The notes: generated by a model from the letters alone, not told the origin. Shown: positions 17,581-25,177, counted from the stretch's first letter. The stretch is DNA of 64,000 nucleotides from Filifactor villosus (GCF_042652965.1 NZ_JBHSHL010000005.1:55109-119108), one strand, 5' to 3'. Made by a program: numbers and translations.

Positions 17581-17605
17581 ATACTCCTTTCTTGTCAAAT
17601 TTTAT

Positions 17606-17620
17606 AGAAACTAAGTTTCT
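17606..17620. promoter_or_regulatory. Operator-like palindrome 1 (AGAAACTAAGTTTCT)
   Basis: Perfect 7-1-7 palindrome starting about 12 bases downstream of the yjiH -10 element, thus near the transcription start, where a bound repressor would block initiation. The same arms recur at 17740. Confidence 0.75.
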
Positions 17621-17631
17621 GTTTAAAACAA

Positions 17632-17660
17632 ATTATAGAATTAAAAAGAAAAAATGTCAA
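17632..17660 (-). promoter_or_regulatory. Consensus sigma-A promoter for yjiH
   Basis: On the minus strand TTGACA (17655-17660) and TATAAT (17632-17637) are separated by exactly 17 bases, a perfect housekeeping promoter. Confidence 0.9.
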
Positions 17661-17707
17661 CAATAGAATTAAAATTATAAGAAAATTTATTTTCGTAAAA
17701 AAATATA

Positions 17708-17736
17708 TTGAATAAAAATTCTATTTATACTAAAAT
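17708..17736 (+). promoter_or_regulatory. Candidate divergent promoter toward the aminotransferase
   Basis: TTGAAT (17708-17713) and TAAAAT (17731-17736) with 17-base spacing; TATACT at 17726 is an alternative -10. Operator 2 follows 3 bases after the -10, mirroring the arrangement at yjiH. Confidence 0.55.
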
Positions 17737-17739
17737 AAT

Positions 17740-17754
17740 AGAAACTGAGTTTCT
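17740..17754. promoter_or_regulatory. Operator-like palindrome 2 (AGAAACTGAGTTTCT)
   Basis: Same 7-1-7 palindrome as at 17606 with a different central base, 134 bases away. It lies at the start region of the candidate promoter for the aminotransferase. Confidence 0.75.
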
Positions 17755-17778
17755 GTTATTTCGGTCATGAGAGTAGTA

Positions 17779-17888
17779 TACTATTCTTCCTTTGAGTCGT
17801 GGATATAAATAATATGTGACCATAGAAGATAAACCGATTTTTCGTAGTTGAAAAAACGATATATCCATGCTTCTATTGGAGAATAGTA
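17779..17888 (-). mobile_element. MITE family 1, core type A (inverted)
   Basis: Reverse-oriented copy: TACTATTCTTCCTTTGAG at the left and ATTGGAGAATAGTA at the right. The flanks are GTA and TTA. It lies between the operator-promoter region and the aminotransferase gene, so it becomes part of the leader transcript. Confidence 0.85.
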
Positions 17889-18040
17889 TTAGATGAGATA
17901 TGAATTGCAGAGGCTATGCCTCAAACGTGAGGAGGATCCATATCGAGAGGTTTGTCCAATACGAAAAACTCATACCGAAAGAGAAAAGGAATCAAGGTTT
18001 TGTTTGAAACCCGCATGGATCGTTAAGGAGGAGATGGATA

Positions 18041-19210
18041 ATGAAGCACAGATTTATTTCAAAAAGGTATTGGAACGATATTTCGACTCCCATGGGGGAG
18101 AGCGCCGGTTTGTTAAGCAAATATGATGATATTATCAACTTCAGTTTGGGAGATCCTGATTTTACCACACATGATCTGATTATCGACAAATCGATGGAAG
18201 ATGCAAAGGCAGGTCATACACACTATACCGACTTTTTTGGAGATCCGGAGCTCAGGGATGAGATTTGTAACTATTACAGAGAAGACTTTGCGATGGATGT
18301 TAAACGTGAGGAAGTTATGATAGCGACAAGCGGTTGTCATGCCATGTGGCTTGCATTGGAAGCGATTTTGGATGATGGGGACGAAGTGATTATTCACGAT
18401 CCCTTTTTTACTCCCTATCCGCAACAGATTGAATTGTGCAGAGGTAAGGTTGTCTACCTTCCGACCTTTGAAGAAGAGTTGTTTGAAATCAATGTGGACA
18501 GGCTGGAGCAACTTATTACAAACCGTACCAAAGCTTTGGTTGTAAATACGCCGAACAATCCCACCGGAACCTGTTTTCGTAAGTCTACACTCGAACAGAT
18601 CGCACAGGTTGCCCTCAAGCATGATCTGATTGTTATTGCCGATGATGTCTATACGGCCTTCAGTTTTGACGAGCCCTTTATTCCCATCGCCTCTCTCGAA
18701 GGAATGAAAGAACGTACGATCATTCTGGGAACCTTCTCCAAGAATTATGCGATGACGGGATGGAGGATAGGCTACATTATAGCACCTGATTTTTTGATCA
18801 AGACCATAAAAGATATCAATGAGAACAATGTATTTACCGCTCCTTCAGTTTCTCAAAGAGCTGCCATCTATGCACTGAGAGAACGCAAAAACGTGGTTCC
18901 TCCAATCGTGCAGGAGGTAAAGAGTCGGTTAGACTACGCCTATAAGAGAATTTGCTCCATTCCCAAGATGTCTTGTATCCCTCCGCGTGGAAGTATGTAT
19001 ATGTTTGTCAATATCAAGGAAACCGGTTTAAGCAGTACGGAGGTCTGTGACATCCTCTTAAGAGAAGCTCACATTGTTGCTCTGCCCGGTATTGCCTTCG
19101 GAAATGCGGGAGAAGGCTATATCCGTCTTGCCCTCACCATCGACATCCCTCACTTGGAAGAGGCCTTTGATCGGATCGAACGACTCTCGATTTTTTCGGA
19201 AAAGGATTAG
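18041..19210 (+). CDS. Pyridoxal-phosphate aminotransferase, class I/II
   Basis: 389-residue fold-type I aminotransferase that exchanges amino groups between an amino acid and a 2-oxo acid. The PLP-binding lysine is Lys234 in GTFSKNYAMTGWRIGY. The substrate-binding NTPNNPTGT, the cofactor Asp/Tyr in IADDVYTAFSFD, and the C-terminal Arg in GEGYIRLALT are all visible. ATG start after AAGGAGGAG. The next gene encodes a D-2-hydroxyacid dehydrogenase. Together they could convert an amino acid to its 2-oxo acid and then to a D-2-hydroxy acid, as in fermentative amino-acid use. The specific substrate cannot be read from sequence. Probably under the divergent operator region. Confidence 0.92.
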   Translation: MKHRFISKRYWNDISTPMGESAGLLSKYDDIINFSLGDPDFTTHDLIIDKSMEDAKAGHTHYTDFFGDPELRDEICNYYREDFAMDVKREEVMIATSGCHAMWLALEAILDDGDEVIIHDPFFTPYPQQIELCRGKVVYLPTFEEELFEINVDRLEQLITNRTKALVVNTPNNPTGTCFRKSTLEQIAQVALKHDLIVIADDVYTAFSFDEPFIPIASLEGMKERTIILGTFSKNYAMTGWRIGYIIAPDFLIKTIKDINENNVFTAPSVSQRAAIYALRERKNVVPPIVQEVKSRLDYAYKRICSIPKMSCIPPRGSMYMFVNIKETGLSSTEVCDILLREAHIVALPGIAFGNAGEGYIRLALTIDIPHLEEAFDRIERLSIFSEKD

Positions 19211-19335
19211 AACTGTATTCCAATACCGTCCTATTACGCACAATGTCCCTCATATTCGGGAAAGGAGTTGTCCGCCTTCTTGCCTAAGCGGTATCTTGAG
19301 GGAGTAATCGCTACGTCCTCATATGTTCCATTTGA

Positions 19336-19361
19336 TACTACTATTCAAAAGAATAATAGTA
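19336..19361. mobile_element. Solo ends of a family 1 element
   Basis: 26 bases, TACTACTATTC joined almost directly to GAATAATAGTA. All core sequence is missing, leaving a near-perfect palindrome flanked by TGA and TTA. Confidence 0.75.
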
Positions 19362-19363
19362 TT

Positions 19364-19509
19364 AGGGAGATACCGCATAATTCGAAAAGTCGGCATAAGG
19401 TCCATTTTGTACGAAGGATGAAATTCTTGAAAACATTTATATGACAGACTTTCACGTCTTATAAAATCGAAGGAAAATCAAAAACTTGCCTTTGTACGGT
19501 GTTTCCTTA
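19364..19509 (+). repeat. Family 2 repeat
   Basis: About 146 bp. The left end is AGGGAGATACCGCATAATTC; the centre has TTTTGTACGAAGGATGAAATTC and ATAAAATCGAAGG; the right end is GTACGGTGTTTCCTTA. It starts immediately at the right flank of the solo-end element. Confidence 0.75.
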
Positions 19510-19566
19510 GAAGGTTTTTAGGAACAGATGTACGGATATTTATGATGAAACGGAGGAATCAAACCC

Positions 19567-20517
19567 ATGATCAAAGTATACCAGATAACCGAAGATGTCG
19601 ATCACAAAAAGGTAAGTGAATTTGCTGAAGGTTTTGAGCTGATCTACAAGCCTTGCAAAACTCAAGATGACATTATAAAAAACTGTTCGGATGCAGTCGT
19701 GCTCATCAGCCTTTATGAACCGATAGACCGAAGGGTCATAGATGCACTGACGGACTTGAAATACATCTGTGTCGCCTCTATCGGATACAATGCGGTCGAT
19801 GTTGAATATGCAAAGAGCAGGGGAATTCTTGTGTCGAACAATCCGAGCTATTGTATAGAAGAAGTGGCGGACCATACCCTGGCACTGATGTTAAACTGTG
19901 TCAGAAAGATAAATGCGTATCACAAAAGTGTTCAGGAAGAAGGAGAGTGGGATTATACGAAGTTCGGAAACACGCTTCGAAGAATGAGCAATTTGACAGT
20001 TTCTCTCATTGGATTTGGGAGTATTGCAAGAAAAGTCAACGAACGGTTACGCGGATTCGGCTGTAAGGTAAATGTGTACGATCCTTACATCAGTGATGAG
20101 ATGGCGGAAGCCAACGCTGTAGAGAAGGTAGACCTGAATGTCATCCGGGAAAAAGCGGATATTATCTCGATCCACGTTCCGTTGCTTGACAGCACGAGAA
20201 AGATGATAAACGAAACTTTTTTGACCGGTCTTGGCAAAACGCCGATTATAGTCAATTGCAGCAGAGGAGAGATCATAGATGAACAAGCGCTGCTGCGAGC
20301 ATTAGACAAAGGACAGATCCGAGCTGCGGCCCTTGACGTACTTGAGAGTGAAGATCCCGATTCCGCTTATTTAAAGGATTTGACACATCCCAACTTATTG
20401 ATAACACCTCATGTGGCCTTTTATTCCCGGGAGGCCGTAGAAGAGTGTGATACAAATGTGGGTAAGTTTGTTTCGGCCTTTGTGAATGGAAGACAAGGCG
20501 AGATCCCCCTTCTTTAA
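19567..20517 (+). CDS. D-2-hydroxyacid dehydrogenase (NAD-dependent)
   Basis: 316-residue oxidoreductase interconverting 2-oxo acids and D-2-hydroxy acids. The NAD-binding GFGSIA lies at 149-154, with an acidic residue (YDPY, Asp about 172) that favours NAD over NADP. The catalytic triad is visible: Arg233 in CSRGEI, Glu260/262 in DVLESEDP, and His282 in TPHVAF. ATG start after CGGAGGAA. The preceding aminotransferase could supply its 2-oxo acid. Close relatives include C-terminal-binding-protein-like and phosphoglycerate-dehydrogenase-like enzymes, but the absence of an ACT domain argues against SerA. Confidence 0.92.
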   Translation: MIKVYQITEDVDHKKVSEFAEGFELIYKPCKTQDDIIKNCSDAVVLISLYEPIDRRVIDALTDLKYICVASIGYNAVDVEYAKSRGILVSNNPSYCIEEVADHTLALMLNCVRKINAYHKSVQEEGEWDYTKFGNTLRRMSNLTVSLIGFGSIARKVNERLRGFGCKVNVYDPYISDEMAEANAVEKVDLNVIREKADIISIHVPLLDSTRKMINETFLTGLGKTPIIVNCSRGEIIDEQALLRALDKGQIRAAALDVLESEDPDSAYLKDLTHPNLLITPHVAFYSREAVEECDTNVGKFVSAFVNGRQGEIPLL

Positions 20518-20637
20518 AGAAGGCAAAGAAGGCATTGAGATTGTTGTCGGAAGAATCCGGTATTTCGGCATATCGACAGTCCTGTTCCTTTCAGCTGTAC
20601 GGGACTCTTCCGTGTTATGATGGAGATACCGAATAAT

Positions 20638-20780
20638 AGGGAAGTACCGCATAAAAACACAAAATGATGTTCCATTTGTTTTGGAGATATAGAAAGGCTC
20701 TAAAATGAGGGGTTTCAGAAATGTGTTTGTTCAAGAAAAACTGAATTTCTTCTACTTTTTGGAATTGTGCGGTGTTTTCA
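20638..20780 (+). repeat. Family 2 repeat (divergent core)
   Basis: Ends AGGGAAGTACCGCATAA and TTGTGCGGTGTTTTC match family 2, but the core differs from other copies (GATATAGAAAGGCTCTAAAATG). A second left-end-like sequence (GGAGATACCGAATAAT) stands just before it. Confidence 0.65.
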
Positions 20781-20835
20781 TGGTATTCGTCATTTAAATG
20801 GTGGATAACACCGACCGGAACCCCACGGGAAATAA

Positions 20836-20947
20836 TACTATTCTCCGTTTAAAACCTAAAGTAAACAGAACATATATTTACCGGAAACGTTTTGAGTAAT
20901 CGTAGAATTTAAACTTCAAGACCGAACAATTTTCATGGAGAATAGTA
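20836..20947 (+). mobile_element. MITE family 1, core type C
   Basis: 112 bp with the same ends as type A (TACTATTCTCCG ... GGAGAATAGTA) but a different core (AAACAGAACATATATTTACC and GTAATCGTAGAATTTAAAC). Flanked by TAA on both sides. Confidence 0.85.
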
Positions 20948-20950
20948 TAA

Positions 20951-21061
20951 TACTATTCTCCAATAGAAGGATGGATATATCTGTTTTTTGACTGCGAAAA
21001 ATTGTTCTATCTTCTATTGTTCACAGAACATTTATATCCACAACTCAAAAGAATAATAGTA
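20951..21061 (+). mobile_element. MITE family 1, core type A
   Basis: 111-bp copy that abuts the type C element, sharing its right TAA (20948-20950), with TAA again at 21062-21064. It reads as an insertion next to an existing end. Confidence 0.88.
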
Positions 21062-21064
21062 TAA

Positions 21065-21200
21065 AATGAATTTGCGCGGTTGCAAAACGGATAGAGTACA
21101 TTTCTACCGCAAAGTAATGTGGGGAAAAATACCCATGTGCCGGTATATCGTTAGGCAAGCAATCCCATAGTAAAAAGCACGCTGAAGTCAGCGTGCTTTT
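21065..21200 (+). ncRNA. Possible small RNA ending in a strong terminator
   Basis: This 136-base stretch has no open frame of note and ends in a strong hairpin. It contains GC-rich segments (GCGCGGTTGC, GTGCCGG) unlike the repeats beside it. I found no match to a known RNA family and no clear promoter. It may simply be an orphan bidirectional terminator for the two flanking genes. Confidence 0.3.
21173..21200. terminator. Strong symmetric terminator
   Basis: AAAAGCACGCTGA-AG-TCAGCGTGCTTTT, 13 matched bases with a 2-base centre and T/A runs on each side, so it can work in both directions. It serves tyrS (minus strand) or a transcript from the left. Confidence 0.9.
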
Positions 21201-21290
21201 GTAACATAAAGCGATAGGAAGCTACACGAGTGATTCGATGGAAGCATATCGATTCTGCGGGCACGAAAGCTTCTCCTCCTTTGAGTGTAA

Positions 21291-21389
21291 TACTATTCTT
21301 CAATAGAAGCATAGATAGCTATTTTTCGGCCACGAAAAATCGTGTTATCTTCTATGGGTTTATATCCACAACTCAAAGGAATCGTAGTA
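21291..21389 (+). mobile_element. MITE family 1, core type A (short)
   Basis: 99 bp; the segment after CTTCTATGGG is shortened. TACTATTCTTCAATAGAAG and CAAAGGAATCGTAGTA ends are flanked by TAA on both sides. Confidence 0.85.
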
Positions 21390-21485
21390 TAAGCTGTTGA
21401 TACAAAGGATTGTAGAAACAATGCTTCCTCGTGGCGTTTTTCTATGGGCACTTCCTCCCGAACTCCTAAGCGCTTAATCTCGAAG

Positions 21486-22724
21486 TTACTTGACTTTGAT
21501 TTGATGGAATTTTTTCTTTCCTTTTTTCAGCATGATAATCCCGTCTTTCAGGCAGGAACTGTCAATTACAGCCTTAGGATCACTGATAATCTCGTCGTTG
21601 ACGGATACTGCGTTTGAGGTTACCAGCCGTCTTCCTTCGCTGTTGGACGGAGACAGTCCGACCTGTCTTAAAAGGTCAAGAAGACCGATCCCGCGATCCA
21701 ACTCCTCTTTGGAGATTTCGGTCGTGGGAGCATCAGCGGAACTCGTACCTGCACCGAAAAGTTCTCTTGCCGCGTTTTGTGCCTTCACAGCTTCTTCTTC
21801 TCCGTGAACGATCTTGGTAACTTCAAAGGCGAGGACTTCCTTAGCCTGATTGATTTCGGCATCCTTTAACGCACCGAGACGGCGGACCTCATCCATAGGA
21901 AGGAAGGTCAAAAGAGCCAAACATTTTTCAACGGAAGCATCTTCGATGTTTCTCCAGTATTGGTAGAAGTCGTAAGGCGAAGTTTTTTCGGCATCGAGCC
22001 ATACCGCTCCGGACATGGTCTTGCCCATCTTTACTCCGTCGGCGCGTGCGAGGAGCTGGAAAGTCATACCGTAGGTGGAAGCTCCCTTCTTTCTGCGGAT
22101 CAGATCCGTTCCCGCTATGATATTGGACCATTGATCATCTCCTCCGAACTGAAGTTCGCAGCCATACAGTTCGTGCAACTTCATAAAATCGTAGGCCTGC
22201 ATGATCATATAGTTGAATTCGAGAAAGGACAGTCCGCCCTCGTTTTGCATACGGGTCTTGAAACATTCCGCCGTCAACATTCGATTGACGGAAAAGTGAA
22301 TACCGATATCGCGAATAAAGGGGATGTATTCAAGTTTCATCAACCAATCGGCATTGTTTACCATAATCGCCTTGTCTTCACTGAAATCGATGAAGCGGGA
22401 AAGTTGTTTTTTGAAACACTCGCTGTTGTGAGCGATGGTTTCTTCCGTCATCATGGAACGCATATCGGAACGTCCCGACGGATCCCCGATCATAGCGGTC
22501 CCTCCTCCGATAAGGATGATGGGCCTATGGCCTGCAAGTTGAAGATGTCTCATTGCCATCGCTTGCAGAAAGTGTCCGACGTGAAGGCTGTCTGCGGTAG
22601 GATCGTAACCGGTATAGAAGGTAACCTTTTTCTTTCCCAAAAGCTCCTTGATCTCATCCTCATGTGTCGCTTGTGCGATAAACCCTCGCTCAAGCAATAC
22701 GTCATAAACGTTTCTTGTTTCCAT
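21486..22724 (-). CDS. tyrS: Tyrosyl-tRNA synthetase
   Basis: 412-residue class I aminoacyl-tRNA synthetase that charges tRNA-Tyr. The HIGH-type motif is HVGH at about 48-51 and the KMSKS-type motif is KMGKT near 231-235. The tyrosine-binding YTGYDPTADSLH and GGDDQWSN are intact, and a C-terminal S4-like RNA-binding domain (GLSPSNSEGRRLVTSNAVSVND) completes the bacterial TyrS layout. The frame is open further upstream, but the ATG with AAGGAGGAACAAC just before it (METRNVYDVL) is the clear start. A T-box leader and consensus promoter lie upstream. No neighbour shares its operon. Confidence 0.97.
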   Translation of the reverse strand: METRNVYDVLLERGFIAQATHEDEIKELLGKKKVTFYTGYDPTADSLHVGHFLQAMAMRHLQLAGHRPIILIGGGTAMIGDPSGRSDMRSMMTEETIAHNSECFKKQLSRFIDFSEDKAIMVNNADWLMKLEYIPFIRDIGIHFSVNRMLTAECFKTRMQNEGGLSFLEFNYMIMQAYDFMKLHELYGCELQFGGDDQWSNIIAGTDLIRRKKGASTYGMTFQLLARADGVKMGKTMSGAVWLDAEKTSPYDFYQYWRNIEDASVEKCLALLTFLPMDEVRRLGALKDAEINQAKEVLAFEVTKIVHGEEEAVKAQNAARELFGAGTSSADAPTTEISKEELDRGIGLLDLLRQVGLSPSNSEGRRLVTSNAVSVNDEIISDPKAVIDSSCLKDGIIMLKKGKKKFHQIKVK

Positions 22725-22792
22725 GTTGTTCCTCCTTATACTATTTGTTTCTTCCATTTCTCCCTTAGCGTTCGGACGGAAAAAATCGAAAT

Positions 22793-23020
22793 AAAAAAGG
22801 ACAATCCTCCTGTCATGTAGACAGGGGCGAATTGTCCGCGGTACCACCCTGATTGTGTCAAACACATCTCATTTGCCGTTAACGCAGGCAGCGGAGCACC
22901 CTACTGAAATTCAGGTGTCGGCTCCAAAGTGTATAACCCGGCTCTTCCCGTCGATTTTCACCATTCACCGACTCTCTGGAGGGAAGACTTCCGTGTCTCT
23001 CTTTTTCAACGCCTTATATT
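22793..23020 (-). promoter_or_regulatory. T-box riboswitch leader of tyrS
   Basis: The minus strand carries the conserved T-box AGGGTGGTACCGCG (22837-22850). It is followed by a terminator stem GGACAAT ... ATTGTCC with a T run (22793-22837), so terminator and antiterminator compete. The upstream part has the expected long stem I region with purine-rich AGAGAG elements. A UAC triplet in GGGTTATACACTTTGG (about 22927-22943) is a fitting tyrosine specifier, though I placed it by eye. Confidence 0.93.
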
Positions 23021-23027
23021 GAAGCTA

Positions 23028-23056
23028 ATTGTAGTATATTTCGTTTGAAATGTCAA
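23028..23056 (-). promoter_or_regulatory. Consensus promoter of the tyrS T-box leader
   Basis: On the minus strand TTGACA (23051-23056) and TACAAT (23028-23033) are separated by 17 bases, just upstream of the T-box leader. Confidence 0.88.
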
Positions 23057-23336
23057 TATTTCTTTTTGCGCCTTTCGAAATACCGGAGAAACCTCTCACT
23101 TGAAATAAATGTTGATTTGCCTATTGAAGTTTTTAGATGTTGCTTTTACAATATTCATAAGAGGCTTTGTGTAATAAAAAAACTTAGGGCAATTTCCTTA
23201 TCTTTCCAAAAAGTAGCATAACTTGATAAATGAAGTGATCGAAAATCAATGTTCTTCGGGCAACACATTTTCGAAAACGAGAACTTGACAGGAGTTGTGT
23301 ATCTCGAAAAAGAAGCGATCGGGCGGTACCTTTTAA

Positions 23337-23420
23337 TACTATTCTTCCTTTGAATTGTAGATGCAAATAATCTGTGACCCATAGAAGATAAATTGATTTT
23401 TCATAGATTGAAAAATAGTA
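23337..23420 (-). mobile_element. MITE family 1, core type A, internally shortened
   Basis: 84 bp in reverse orientation. TACTATTCTTCCTTTGAATTG and CATAGAAGATAAA are kept, but the segment holding GATATATCCATAC is lost before the end AAAAATAGTA. Flanked by TAA on both sides. Confidence 0.82.
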
Positions 23421-23497
23421 TAAGATAGTTCTTTGAAATTCCATACAAGCAAATGGCAGCATTTTTGAAATTCATTCAGATGATTACGGGATTTATA

Positions 23498-23632
23498 TAG
23501 GTATGGCCCATTCGAAAAAATGCAGTGAACGAACCTTCATACAAAAAATAAAATTCTTGGAAATGTTTGTTTTGCAAGATTTCTGTACTGTATAAAATAA
23601 AAAAGATATGATTTTGTGCAACGTTGCCCTAC
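23498..23632 (-). repeat. Weak family 2 repeat
   Basis: The core AAAATTCTTGGAAATG and the TGTGCAACGTTGCCCTA end resemble family 2, but the left end is decayed. Confidence 0.4.
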
Positions 23633-23671
23633 TATTTGTTTGAGTTGTCGGTATGTAGAAGATGAAGCGGC

Positions 23672-23709
23672 GTTTCGCTTGCGAAACAGCTATGCCTATC
23701 GGACGATAG
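23672..23709 (+). promoter_or_regulatory. Paired hairpins in the leader of the DUF2500 gene
   Basis: GTTTCGC-TT-GCGAAAC (23672-23687) is followed by CTATC-GGAC-GATAG (23696-23709). Both are perfect small stems 50-90 bases before the start codon. No known riboswitch family is recognised. Confidence 0.4.
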
Positions 23710-23762
23710 CGGTATATGGAAGTAGCGACCTGTTTAAACGAAGTATATACAAGGAGGAAAAT

Positions 23763-24158
23763 ATGGGTTTTGTATTTGGAGGTTCTATTCTTCTATTCAT
23801 GGCATTTTTCATCATAGTGACTTCAATCACGATGGGGATCGCTATCTTTGTTGTGGTCAAAAATATGCAGGAGTTTAAGCGTAATCAAAATTCTCCGGTG
23901 AAAAGAGAAGCCGTCATTGTCGTAACTAAGAGACAGGGAGTTCGCTCAGGAGGAAACAGTCCTGCCTATACTTCCTACTATGTGACCTTTGAAGATAAAG
24001 AGGGCAAGAGGAGCGAGTTTAGAGTACCTGCCAAAGAATATGGATATTTGGCGGAAGGAGATATCGGAATCTTGGAATATCAAGGAACAAAGTATCTGCA
24101 TTTTGAAAGGGAAGATAAGATCGCCCTGCAAAAGGGTGCAGAACGACAGGGGGTGTAA
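23763..24158 (+). CDS. DUF2500-type membrane protein
   Basis: 131-residue protein. One N-terminal membrane helix (GGSILLFMAFFIIVTSITMGIAIFVVV) is followed by a cytoplasmic or external beta-rich domain. That domain has KREAVIVVTKRQGVRSG, a YYVTFEDKEGKRSEFRVP strand pair and GDIGILEYQGTKYLHFERE. This layout matches DUF2500 proteins, whose function is unknown. The ATG is chosen because AAGGAGGAAAAT stands directly before it; the longer open frame upstream covers the leader hairpins and is unlikely to be translated. It is an isolated gene between repeats. Confidence 0.8.
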   Translation: MGFVFGGSILLFMAFFIIVTSITMGIAIFVVVKNMQEFKRNQNSPVKREAVIVVTKRQGVRSGGNSPAYTSYYVTFEDKEGKRSEFRVPAKEYGYLAEGDIGILEYQGTKYLHFEREDKIALQKGAERQGV

Positions 24159-24187
24159 TTTTCTTACGGTTTGTATGACACTTCGTT

Positions 24188-24395
24188 AGGGAAACGTCGT
24201 ACAAAGGCGAATAATTGATTTTTCTTTTTGACCGTCGGTTTATTTCTTTTAAGGAAATATCGTACAAAGGAAAACTTCCGATTTTTCTTCGATTTTATAA
24301 AATACAAAAGTTTCTTATTATTAATATCTTTAAGAATGATATCCTTTATATAAACTTGGATTTATGCTGATTTTTCAAATTATGTGGTGTTTCCT
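24188..24395 (-). repeat. Family 2 repeat, plus partial copy in front
   Basis: A full copy spans about 24251-24395 (AAGGAAATATCGTACAAAGG ... TGTGGTGTTTCCT). A left-end fragment stands before it at 24188-24243 (AGGGAAACGTCGTACAAAGG), as if one copy had been inserted into or fused with another. Confidence 0.7.
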
Positions 24396-24453
24396 CGCAT
24401 AATCAAGAAAGGGCTTTTTCGGGCGTTGAATTTAGAATGGAACGAGTAAATAC

Positions 24454-24489
24454 AAAAACCTCCTTTCTGTATAAGCAAAAGAGGTTTTT
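24454..24489 (-). terminator. Terminator of the small-gene pair
   Basis: AAAAACCTC ... GAGGTTTTT with an 18-base loop just after the stop codon of the 92-residue gene on the minus strand. T runs are on both sides. Confidence 0.75.
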
Positions 24490-24496
24490 GGTGCTT

Positions 24497-24775
24497 TTAT
24501 TCATATTCTTCCAAAGCTGTCTTAATAGCCAGACAAGCGTTGTAATTGCGTTGGCTCTTCATGTCGTTTCCTAGATCTCTTAACTCTCTTTCAGAAAGTT
24601 CGTTTTTTAATTTGAGTCTTAGTACATGAGAATATGCCATCAGTTTTGTTCCGTTCGTATGTTTTATTCTTGCACATAATTCATAAACATCCATTGCTTG
24701 AGCTTCATTTTGATACTCTTGCATATTTTGTATGCCTTGTTTCACGCTGTTTGTAAGATCTGAGAATAATCCCAT
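24497..24775 (-). CDS. Small protein of unknown function (92 aa)
   Basis: Not recognised. A 92-residue helical, soluble-looking protein beginning MGLFSDLTNSVKQGIQNMQEY, with one Cys pair region (YELCARIK ... YNACLAIK) and many charged residues. The ATG start is preceded by AAAGGAGAGATAATAGGG. It follows the 65-residue gene by 16 bases and shares its promoter. The codon use is clearly richer in A/T than the surrounding housekeeping genes, which hints at transfer. It lies between family 2 DNA and tRNA-Ser. It might be an inhibitor, adaptor or phage-derived protein, but nothing in the sequence decides this. Confidence 0.7.
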   Translation of the reverse strand: MGLFSDLTNSVKQGIQNMQEYQNEAQAMDVYELCARIKHTNGTKLMAYSHVLRLKLKNELSERELRDLGNDMKSQRNYNACLAIKTALEEYE

Positions 24776-24791
24776 CCCTATTATCTCTCCT

Positions 24792-24989
24792 TTACCAAGT
24801 CGAATTCTTTTTACTAGCTTCTTTAGCTTTTTCTCTACTTTCTTTAGCGCTTTCATACTTTCGCTTTGCTAAACCATAGTTGTAGTCGCCCTCTCCATTT
24901 TTTGCTTTTGCATAGTGTTGACTTGCTTCTTTTTCCATTCTTTTTGCTCGATGTTCATGCATCTCTTGAGGATTTTTAAAAAATGCCAT
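24792..24989 (-). CDS. Small charged protein of unknown function (65 aa)
   Basis: Not recognised. A 65-residue, very charged, helix-prone protein starting MAFFKNPQEMHEHRAKRMEK, rich in Lys, Glu and Ala and probably a coiled coil. The ATG is preceded by GAAAGGAGTTTCAATT. It is the first gene of a two-gene minus-strand unit with a consensus promoter about 40 bases upstream and a terminator after the second gene, so it is very likely real despite its size. A/T-rich codon use matches its partner. Confidence 0.7.
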   Translation of the reverse strand: MAFFKNPQEMHEHRAKRMEKEASQHYAKAKNGEGDYNYGLAKRKYESAKESREKAKEASKKNSTW

Positions 24990-25030
24990 AATTGAAACTC
25001 CTTTCACTAGAACTTATATATTTTTCATAT

Positions 25031-25060
25031 ATTATATACTTAAGAAATATATGGTGTCAA
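25031..25060 (-). promoter_or_regulatory. Promoter of the small-gene pair
   Basis: On the minus strand TTGACA (25055-25060) and TATAAT (25031-25036) with 18-base spacing. Confidence 0.85.
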
Positions 25061-25177
25061 TAATTTTTTGGGAAATTAAAAAACGATAAACTGGATATCA
25101 CAAATTTTGAACGAAAGAAGAGAAAATATCTTGCAAAACTTAAAAGAGTATGATAAGATAAACGAGTTATGAGTTGA

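Larger units (their letters stand above)
19211..19566. other. Gap with solo MITE ends and a family 2 repeat
   Basis: About 356 bases between the aminotransferase and the dehydrogenase. It holds a 26-bp remnant made only of family 1 ends and a family 2 repeat. No terminator or promoter is convincing, so it is unclear if the two genes are co-transcribed. Confidence 0.5.
20518..21485. other. Repeat-rich gap before tyrS
   Basis: Nearly 1 kb without a protein gene. In order it holds a family 2 repeat, a type C and a type A family 1 element sharing one TAA, a 110-base stretch ending in a strong hairpin terminator, and another type A element. Confidence 0.6.
23057..23762. other. Gap between tyrS and the DUF2500 gene
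   Basis: About 700 bases without a convincing gene. It holds a shortened family 1 element (23337-23420), a weak family 2 copy (about 23498-23632) and two small hairpins just before the DUF2500 gene. Confidence 0.55.

Noticed and set aside
23616..23762. N-terminal extension of the DUF2500 protein
   Set aside because: The extension runs through leader hairpins and has no start signal, while the internal ATG has a perfect ribosome site and begins a membrane helix.
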